DNA from: Diadema setosum
Lineage: Eukaryota > Echinodermata > Echinoidea > Diadematoida > Diadematidae
Length of the DNA stretch: 64,000 bases
Reading direction: 5' to 3'
Assembly: GCF_964275005.1 (NCBI RefSeq)
Contig: NC_092696.1
Location: forward strand, 24,399,472 to 24,463,471
The notes beneath the pieces were generated by a model. It had not been told where the DNA came from and made no database searches. It worked only from the letters and a program-made list of their open reading frames with translations. Positions 55,803-64,000 of the stretch are shown piece after piece; within the stretch, counting starts at the first letter, position 1; the number at the start of each line of letters is the position of its first letter. The position numbers and the translations under genes were made by a program.

Positions 55803-57923
55803 CTGAGGAGATGAAGAAAGGACGTGGCCGAGGACAGTCAAATGATATTTTACTTATATTCAATTCAAGGCAAGACACTACAGATACAGTGTATGAAAAT
55901 TACAACACACACTTTGAATGACATAACTGGTCTACATATCGTCGCTGGGGTAACAAGACCTTGTATCTGCAATTTGGTGAAAATGACTTTTTTGGATTAA
56001 TGGTCAAATAATGGGTTATGTGATGTCCTGTCCAAATCCCAACTGTCTTACTCCAAAAATGAAGTCACCACGGCATGTCAAAGGAAAGGTTATCCCATTC
56101 GCTGTAGTGCTTTGGCCGCCATGTTTTTTGGCTCTCCTGAACATTTGACATTTTGTAGATACGAGGTCTTGTCGCCCCAGCGACGATATGTAACAGAAAA
56201 TATTTTGACTGAAACATATGACCATATGAATTCTCCACACAGCAATGTTGATACAGTGGACTCCCATTATAACGAAGTCCTCCAGACCGACAGTTATCTT
56301 TCGTTATATTGAAATTTTGTTATAACAGAACAAATAAACAATAAAAATACATAGAGTGGATAATGCTGCAGCCTGAATTTTTACTTCATTGTAACCGGAA
56401 TTTCGTTATAATCATGTTCGTTATAACGGGAGTGTACTGTATGTTACATTATGTAGATGGACCCTAGATGTGAAACTGAATTCCACATAAGATTGACAGT
56501 GTATTGATCGGTAGTTATTGTTGTTGTTTCTCTTTTCTAGAGCATTGGGTAGTTAGCTTGCTATTTCAGAGTAATAAACTTGGCAAGTATCTAGGAAATA
56601 TAATTGTGATAACTACCAGTACTGAGCAATCTACTGGTATATAATGCATTGCATCTCACATGTCTCTATATGATAAAATGTGGGTATCTATGAAATGCTT
56701 TCAGTGTTCCATCATCAAACAAGTGATTTGTGCCTAAAACAGCTACAATCAATCTCATTGAATGCTCCCAGACTTTTGGCATGACATGCTAATTTTCAAT
56801 CTTTGATCTTGTCACATAAATATAGTAAGATCCCAAATGTGTGATCAAAGACATGCATAACTGTTTCACTGTGATACATGAAGTTCACAAAAGTTCTTAT
56901 GGTTCGCACAGATGGAAATCCCCCTCCCCCCCCCCCAAAAAAAAGAAAGTTTAAGAAAGTTGTAAGTTTAATCTAATTGATAGACACTGGAACTTCCTTA
57001 CTAGTAGAACACTGGGCTAGCAAGCAATACAGAAAACTACTAAAGCCTGCAGCTGACTATAATCATTGAACACTACTACAATTATAAGGATGTGTGGGAC
57101 TAGTAATACTGCACGTGAGTGAAAGCTTTTACTGACAGTAAATAATAGTGTAGAAAATCCAGTGTAGATGATGTTTCCTTGCCTTAATTGGTCCCTGGAA
57201 GTAAACTCTATTTGATATCAAGTTTTGAAAAGAGTGGTAAAGTAAAATGGAGGCTTTAGTTTTTATTTTAAGCTAGCTCATAGTATTACACTACACTTCA
57301 CATTTGCTACAAAGACAGATTCAAAATAGTGATGAAAATGTGCACAGCGTAGGCTTGGAAAGTGAGACTTTTATCTACAGAATTGGTATGCATAGCTGAT
57401 GAAGAAGTCTGACAAATGCTCACATACATCTGTAGATCAGTATGGGTATTTCTATCAGTACCTATCTGGTCACACTTTAAAATAATGACCTAGTAATCTA
57501 CTGCTTGCTAACCTGCACTCTTTGTAACTTTTTTCTTTGTCAAAATATGAACCTTGTAATATTTATCCTGCAATAAGGCAATTTGCCTGATACATCAACT
57601 TCAAAAATATATATACATGTACTTCAGATATCCCATGGAGCACAGTCCCTCAAGGTTTCTAGCTGTAAATCTTACACTGATAATATGTGATATATCTTGT
57701 GCAACAGAGTGCATTGGAGTGTTCACGAAAAATTTACAAATCACAGACAGAGCAAGCATCATCTTCACTTGGTAAATCAACATGCAGTAATAGAGGATAT
57801 CAAAATAATGATTAGCACATAATCAGGCATCTGGTTGGCATGCAATCGACTTACACATTAAACGGTTTGCCACCGAGTCTAGTTTTTTTTGAGAAAATAA
57901 ATTACATGCAATGTCAAGAATGG

Positions 57924-57957
<34 letters not shown>

Positions 57958-60900
57958 AACATTCAATTAAATTTGCAATAATGAATGAGTGAGACATAAA
58001 ATAATAAAACATCATACGAAAGATTAACAAAACAATACATTCCACTCTCATGAATGTCTTGTGTGAACTACACTTTGTACTACATTCAGCAGAAAAAAAA
58101 AATGGTAGTTTTGTTATGACAACTTTTTATATTTTGTTTTTCTATTTTGCTATACTACAGTGATGTGACATACAGGCAGTCTTTGTTTATTATGTAATAA
58201 AGAGGATCAAAGTGTGTTAATGCGCATGTGTGTGTCTGAGCATGTGTGGTGTGCATGTAAAGTGTCTGAATGTGTGCACCTGTACGCAAGCTTTTAACTT
58301 TGTCAAATACATGTGTAAGATTGTATTCAAGTCAGAGCCTGTATTTTCCCCCGACGATCATATCATGGCAAACTGAGTAAGCGGATCGCAGTTGCCACTA
58401 CTCATCCACAGATGTGTCAACTGTCTTTGTTGAAAATCTTACAAAATTTGAACAAAGAAATAATGGGCATGCAAAGAGTCACAAACTAGACATTTTCAAC
58501 TGTTCATTTGCAAGCAAGAGAAGAATACAAGAAGACCAGAAGGAGAGGGAAATTTCACCAAAATGCTATGAAAGGCAATAATACATGTGCCTACAATTGT
58601 AACAATAAACCTAACGATAGGTTTGTAATCAAAATTCAACTCACAAATTGCTCTCTGATTCTGATTTTTCATGGTTTTGGTTGTGTTCACATATAAATCA
58701 ATTAGGGAATAATTGGTGTTGATTTACAAAAAAAAAAAAAAAAAAATAATAATCTATTTCATAGAAGACAGGGTTAACTTCTCTCCCACTGGTCACATAA
58801 AAGCAAATCAAAATTAAAGTACAGTGTAAGAGATCATACGCAGAAAACGTCTGTATTGAAACTCACATACACCAACAAATGAAAAAAGAGGGATTGGTGA
58901 TAAGTGTGACTATACCTTGTGTTGCAGTTACTGATGCATGGGCTTTGATTAATATCTTAACTGTAAAACATATGTGCAAAATGGATAGTAGTTGGTTACT
59001 TTACAGTTGAAGCATATCACTTTGACATTATATCTCTATTAACATCAATGACATCTATACTTCTTGGCCTAGCATCTACAAGGTATTATGTATATGATAC
59101 AGAAGCTGTGCTCTGTATTTTGACAAGGAGAATTACTACTTTGAAGTCAAACAAAAATGCTTGACATGTGTAATATGATGTATGTGATTTGTCGTTCCTG
59201 AAATGAAAAATATTCATGTACATTATACATACTTTTCTTACTTGATCTGTGTCAAGTCTAACCTGCACTGCAATTAAAGAACAGTTCTGACAAACTTTCA
59301 GATCATCTCAGGGAAATTATTCTTTACTGTTATGAAAATACACTATTAAGTTTTTTCTATTCTTTAGACTTAATAGCTCACACAGCAAAAGGGAACCCAC
59401 ACCATAAATCTTATTGAAAATGTATACGAATGTTCTAAATTTAGGAAGTCTTTTTCAACACATTCATGGACACTTTAATTCCTCAAAATCTCAAAAGAAG
59501 GACAGTCACAAAACTGTGTAAACTAGGGAATGCTACCCATGTATGTAAGTGGACTAAGTGAATGCCGTAACATATCAGTTAAGTTTGAGGAAATTGGACA
59601 ATCCTTTCTTTTTTTTTGTTTTGTTTTTGTTTTTGTGCAGCTTTTGGTGGATAAGAAGACTGCAACAGTTTGTGAAGTCACTGCAGTATGATATAAAGAA
59701 AATATACAGAGAATTCCACAAAATATTATTTTATATGAAAAGTACATCTTCCCTTGACTTGTTACTCACATATGTTGAGGTTAATACTCCCCTGCTCTGT
59801 GAAAGAGGCAAGTCATGGGTTCTTTCATTCTGCCAGAACAATGAAAATATGTTCAATTCTATTTTCTCATACAGTTGTCATGCACTGACATTACAAACTT
59901 TCAGTCTTCTCATCAAGTGGTGGTGGCACTGAATATAGAAATTCATATCTTTTGAACAAATAGTCCAATCTTCCTCAAACTTCAATGATGTGTTCTACCA
60001 ATATTGCTGTATTTACACTTTTGGTACCTCAATCCCCATCCATATACAATGTATATGTATATCTCACAACTCTCATACACATCTGTAGTTGGTATCTTAG
60101 GGGTTGCGGTAAATATTAGAAGTGAACAGAGACATTTCTGAATTAGAAAAAAAACAACAACTTAATTGTCATTTATTACCTTTCCTTCTTTTGTGTCTAT
60201 AGGAGGAAGTCCTTTTGATAAATCATCCTTGATTTGTTGTGCATGTCCCTTGAAGAGAACAAAGGTCAGATGGCATAAAACAACTATGATGCAGAATATG
60301 CTGATGTTGAGGAGGGTTAGTGTTAATGCATGGCATGATGCTGTTATTACTAAAAACAATATGCTGGTATGGTCCATGCTATCATTCAAAATCAAAACTT
60401 GGCAAACGTTTGGACATATAATCATACACAATGAAGAATTTGTGTTTTTAAGACAGTGAAATATTTATAGGTGAAACACAACCAACAGCAACTGTTTTAT
60501 ATCCCTGATTTGATTCACAATGTAGCTGATCAACTACTCTGTTAAAAAGCCCATGAATATATAAATAACTTAATCAAGTGATCCAATAAATTTGCTCTCA
60601 ACAAACCTACCAACTATACATCAATCTGGGTGCACACTTTTAGCTCATTAAATCACTCAGACGAAATAAAATTGACAGTTCCTCTACCTGGTCCATGGCG
60701 ACTGGTTCTTGTCTTTGAGGCTGCCTGACTTTGACAAAGTTGTCCCCAGCCTCTGCCATTTTCGCTTTTGTTTCCTCCAAAGTCCTCCTCAGTTCTTCCT
60801 GGTATGCATTCAACTCCTCCTCTGTGAACTGATCTTCTTTATTCAAGTCCTGTTCAGGTAGAAAATGATAAATGCTCTTGTCATAGTTCAGTGTCAAAAT

Positions 60901-62205
60901 TGTAGTCACTGTTTAATACTTCACATCACTCTGTTTCTAAATAAAATCTAATCTCTTTCAAATACAAATACAAGTCTTGAGCAAACTAAAGCTGCACTTT
61001 GTTTACAGTTTCATTTTTCTCGTCCTTCTCACTGTCTTCCTACATCCAACAGCCACCGTCTTAACTAATATTATGTTCCTTATTCTTCTCTCCTCCTCCC
61101 CTTCAGCTGTGTGATTTGGTATGGTGGGTGAAGAGAGGAAGATTTCAAGAAACTACAGAAAATACAGAAATATGCTGGCAAGATGACTGGCGAGGTGACA
61201 AATCTGAAACAGGAATGCAATGATATGATTCTGAAACAAGTGTCGCAAATACTAGGAAATGTTAATCACCCCCTTCACCAATGTTACACTTTAATGCGGT
61301 CAGGGAAACGATACAGGTCAATGAAAGCACGGACTTCGCATTTCCTTAATTCTTTTGTTCTTTTCTCAATCCGAAAATGCAATGAAGCACAATACGTGAT
61401 TCAATATTTTGCTACCTCTCAATTCATTGTTTTTGCTATTAAATCAGTCATGTATATCTAAGTTGCAATAATGTGATGTAGGATACGTTAACTCTCCTGA
61501 CGAGTCTTATAGTAGTTATGGTGTGACTGATCAAACGGAGTCAGTCTGTGTGTGTGTGTGTGCGAATGTGTGTATGTTATGTCTGTGTGTGTGCGCGTAC
61601 GTTTGTTTGCCTTCACTTGTATGTATTCAGTGATGTGTATGTATTGTGTCATTATTATATGTCACGACTCGATGTGTTATCCTTCGGAGTAGGCCCTAAC
61701 GTGTGAGTGTGTATGTGTGTGGGTGTGCAAAGATTACGTAAAAGATGCACTCCCTCGGAAAGGACGGACTCCACGTTTTCTTAACTTTTTGTTTTGTTGT
61801 TGATTGGTAAATATAATGAATTGTGATGAATTATAAATTTGTAATGATGTATGTGTTTACTGTATTGTGAGTATAAATTATGCTTGTATAATTGTGTATA
61901 TATTGAAAATTGTATTTATTTATATGTGTACATGTATATGAATATATGTATGTATGTATGTATGTATGTTTATATTCCTTTGTGTACGCCCATATGCCAA
62001 CAAGAAGAATTTCCTAAATGGGCAATAAATGAATCTGAATCTGAATCCTCCTCCTCCTAATCCTCCTCCTCCTCGTCCTCCTCCTCCTCCTCCTCCTCCT
62101 TCCCCCACCACCTACCTGCCATTCACTCTCATCATCAAAGTCTGAAGCTGCAGCTGCCTCCATGAACTCCTCCAAGCTCACCATCTTGTCCTTGTTTCCA
62201 TCAAT
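55575..62205 (-). CDS. NUCB1: Nucleobindin, C-terminal part (four exons)
   Basis: The coding pieces are 62205-62116, 60849-60688, 60248-60180 and 55802-55575 (with TAG). All introns are phase 0, and the total is 182 residues. The first exon holds the EF-hand loop DGNKDKMVSLEE (Asp1, Asn3, Asp5, Ser9, Glu12), matching the second EF-hand of NUCB1/NUCB2 (human NUCB1 DTNQDRLVTLEE). The next has FTEEELNAYQEELRRTLEET, the EEL-rich coiled-coil start seen in nucleobindins. The end is Gln-rich. The family binds calcium in the Golgi and secretory path, interacts with G-alpha subunits, and in vertebrates NUCB2 yields nesfatin-1 from its N-terminal part. Invertebrates usually have one gene, so NUCB1 and NUCB2 cannot be told apart. 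The N-terminal exons are off the right edge. Confidence 0.9.
55935..56190. mobile_element. MITE with catatcGTCGCTGGGGT ends (copy 2)
   Basis: Inverted ends 'catatcgtcgctggggt' and 'ccccagcgacgatatg'. The inside matches 19371-19615 in reverse. This copy has better-kept ends than copy 1. In the last nucleobindin intron. Confidence 0.82.
56254..56439. mobile_element. pogo/Tigger-like MITE (copy 2)
   Basis: Ends CAGTGGACTCCCATTATAAC and GTTATAACGGGAGTGTACTG, with TA on both sides (56252-56253, 56440-56441). Same family as 39239-39439. Confidence 0.85.
56440..59539. other. Nucleobindin intron, no exon seen
   Basis: AT-rich intron sequence with an (AAC)n tract at about 57925-57957, a TG/AT-rich tract near 58225-58280 and a poly-A at 58728-58747. 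I looked for an extra coding exon between 60180 and 55802 and found none; the phases already fit without one. Confidence 0.5.
59540..60060. mobile_element. Old full-length copy of the TTTAAAGGG fold-back family
   Basis: The left part 'gtttgaggaaattggacaat' and the right part 'cttcctcaaacttcaatgat' correspond to the two arms of 63321-63890, with 'acttgttactcacatatgtt' in the middle. Arms are much diverged, so this copy is older. In the last nucleobindin intron. Confidence 0.65.
60180..60248 (-). CDS. NUCB1: Nucleobindin exon
   Basis: 69 nt, phase 0: GHAQQIKDDLSKGLPPIDTK then EGK. Acceptor 'ctcttcaag', donor 'gtaata'. Not conserved in sequence; supported by frame, splice sites and place. Confidence 0.75.
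60688..60849 (-). CDS. NUCB1: Nucleobindin exon, acidic coiled coil
   Basis: 162 nt, phase 0: DLNKEDQFTEEELNAYQEEL, RRTLEETKAKMAEAGDNFVK and VRQPQRQEPVAMDQ. The FTEEEL..Y.EEL core is the family signature after the second EF-hand. Acceptor 'ctgaacag', donor 'gtagag'. Confidence 0.93.
61546..61600. repeat. (TG)n-rich tract
   Basis: Imperfect TG dinucleotide repeats with interruptions in a nucleobindin intron. More TG/ATGT repeats follow to about 61975. Confidence 0.8.
62038..62102. repeat. (CCT)n tract next to a splice donor
   Basis: On the transcribed minus strand this is (GGA)n beginning only about 15 bases after the donor of exon 62205-62116. Such G-rich repeats can act in splicing; that role is inferred. 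Confidence 0.85.
62116..62205 (-). CDS. NUCB1: Nucleobindin exon with the second EF-hand
   Basis: 90 nt, phase 0: IDGNKDKMVSLEEFMEAAAA then SDFDDESEWQ. A full 12-residue calcium loop (DGNKDKMVSLEE). Acceptor 'tttctggcag', donor 'gtaggt'. Confidence 0.93.
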
Positions 62206-63320
62206 CTGCCAGAAAAAGACATTCAAGAAATTACTGTCAACTTTTTCCATTCAATTGATATAATTACAGCACACTCGAACCTGGAAACTGATAAAAACTG
62301 ATCGGTGAAAGCCATGTCACACAACTACAGAATATGTCGACTTCAAGCTTGCTTTCAACAACTGGTATTACAAACAAGTTGTGTACTCTAGATGAGTCTA
62401 TAAGAGATACTGATGGGATTGAGGGTTGTGAGTGTGATTCATTTCTGATGGTTACCATTAAAGTTACACTAATACGGATTCAAATAAGTTTCAAGCAACA
62501 TTTATTGAGATCATTCATTTTTGTACAACTTTGATATTGTGTATTTTGCATGGTATTTTCTTCAAGACAATTCAGTGCCCAAGCCCTTTTCTTAAACACT
62601 TGAATATGATTTCCATAAAAATGTAACTTCATTCAAACAAGAACAAAACTTTGTTTCAATAATTAAGTAGACTGAGTATAACACAAAGACGAAAACTGTA
62701 CGACATCAACACAAATCAAATCTGACAGCACTATTTGTATCTATTCATGTTTGCACCAAAAAAATTTCTAGCAATAAACTCATGGCCACACAAAAAGTTG
62801 CTGCAACTAATACACATGACAAAGCATAATCCCGTCAGAGAATGATTAAGAAAAAAAAAAAAAAAATGATTATGCGAAACAATGACACTCAATGGTAACA
62901 ACAAATAGAAATTCCAAGTCTCATGTAATACTGAAACCAACGACCAAATTAAAACAACAAAACAAAGAAAGATGACATTTTTCCCCCATATCCAGTATTA
63001 ATCAAATAATATTAATAAAATTTCATTCCGCATGTTATTGCAAGATGGCAAGTCACCATGAAGCACTGAGAATAAAGAATGAATGTAACTGCAGAAGTGC
63101 CATAATTACCCTTCCAGGCTGAAAAATCTACCATGACACCACTATTAAGACTCTACCACATTTTGTACAAAACAAAGCATCTAATTTCAAAATGTACTCG
63201 GGTCTTTTTTCTTTTTTTCTTTTTTTGGCCATTGTCAGAATAAGAGTATCTGAAAATTGTAAAACTATGGATAACCGAAAAACAGAGTGGCCAGAAATGC
63301 CAAATAGAGACAACCTTCTC
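62206..63320. other. Nucleobindin intron, no exon seen
   Basis: AT-rich with a poly-A at 62849-62866. The preceding exon, expected to hold the first EF-hand and the basic/acidic linker, was not found here, so it should lie beyond 64000. Confidence 0.5.
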
Positions 63321-63890
63321 TTTAAAGGGACGATAAACCCCAAGAACAATGTGGATTGAGTGAAAGCAGCGACATTAGTAGAACACATCAGTGAAAGTTT
63401 GAAGAAAATCGGACAATCGATGCAAAAGTTATGAATTTTTAAAGCTTTGGTGTTGGAACCGCTGGATGAGGAGACTACTAGAGGTTATGACGTATTAGTG
63501 GACTACAATATCAAGAAAATATGAAGAAAATACTACAAAAATCCATTTTTCATGAAAATTACAAATTCCATCAACTTGATATTGACATATGTTAAGGGTA
63601 GCAATTATTCCCCCTGCTTTCTGAAAGCGGTTGGTCCACTGCTCTTTCATAATTCTAGAAAAGTGAATTTTTGTTGAATATCCTTTATATTTTCTTTGTA
63701 TTGTTTTCCACTCATACGTCATATCCTCTAGTAGTCTCCTCATCCAGCGGTTCCAACACCAAAACTTTAAGAATTCATAACTTTTGCATCGATTGTCCGA
63801 TTTTTCTCAAACTTTCACTGATGTGTTCTACTAATGTTGCTGCTTTCACTCAATCCACATTGCTCTTTGGGTTTACCTTCCCTTTAAAAG
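63321..63890. mobile_element. 570-bp fold-back element with TTTAAAGGG ends
   Basis: The left arm from 'tttaaagggacgataaaccc' and the right arm ending 'ccctttaaaa' are inverted copies for about 180 bp at roughly 90% or better, and remain alignable almost to the centre near 63625 ('gctttctgaaagcgg'). Shared blocks include 'gtggattgagtgaaagcagc' and 'ggaaccgctggatgaggaga'. No clear target duplication. Older relatives are at 42589-42680, 50150-50345 and 59540-60060. Confidence 0.88.
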
Positions 63891-64000
63891 CACCCTAGGG
63901 GCAATCACTTGAATGCTTCAATGCACCATAAATTAATCAAGAAGATGAAAGCTGATGGAATGATATTCAATCCAAGTTTTTATTTCACATGTGCCTGAAG

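Overview
The window looks like nuclear DNA of a marine deuterostome invertebrate. An echinoderm is my best guess from the repeat mix, with a hemichordate or amphioxus as alternatives. The evidence is short spliced exons with GT-AG introns, a eukaryotic tRNA gene with a poly-T stop, and very many small DNA transposons, Helitron-like elements and tRNA-derived SINEs. No bacterial, organellar or viral gene is seen.

Three host genes are recognisable from their exons. (1) 1612-7947, plus strand: the last five exons of GNPTAB, the alpha/beta subunit precursor of GlcNAc-1-phosphotransferase, which tags lysosomal enzymes. Its 5' part lies off the left edge. (2) 23153 to about 44300, minus strand: a gene that looks complete, for the seven-zinc-finger activator ZNF143/ZNF76 (Staf). 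It has 14 coding exons whose phases all join into a 613-residue protein, with four Staf-type activation repeats on four consecutive exons. A likely non-coding first exon ends at 44255, next to an NRF1-like palindrome and two Staf-site-like motifs. (3) 55575-62205, minus strand: the last four exons of a nucleobindin, holding an EF-hand, an acidic coiled coil and a Gln-rich tail. Its 5' part lies off the right edge. GNPTAB and ZNF143 converge. The three genes have no known shared pathway; they are simply neighbours.

A tRNA-Asp(GTC) gene lies at 44576-44647, upstream of the ZNF143 promoter.

Almost everything else is repeats. The notable ones are: a 652-bp near-perfect fold-back element with 9-bp target duplications (42782-43433, MULE-like); a 3.3-kb hAT-like element with an 8-bp duplication that is filled by a satellite of about 270-bp units (44902-48221); Helitron-like elements with a 3' hairpin and about 150-157-bp core repeats (2531-3648, 32990-33706, 37831-38572, 50729-51669); a long-inverted-repeat element that swallowed one of these (1724-3840); a 37-38-bp minisatellite with higher-order structure inside ZNF143 (25156-26575); a decayed Tc1/mariner-like transposase interrupted by a Harbinger-like MITE and a SINE piece (about 16480-17950); and several MITE families present in two or more copies.

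I found no operon-like, defence-like or otherwise new multi-gene system. The most interesting material is the architecture of the non-autonomous elements and the possible self-regulation and exon modularity of the ZNF143 gene.
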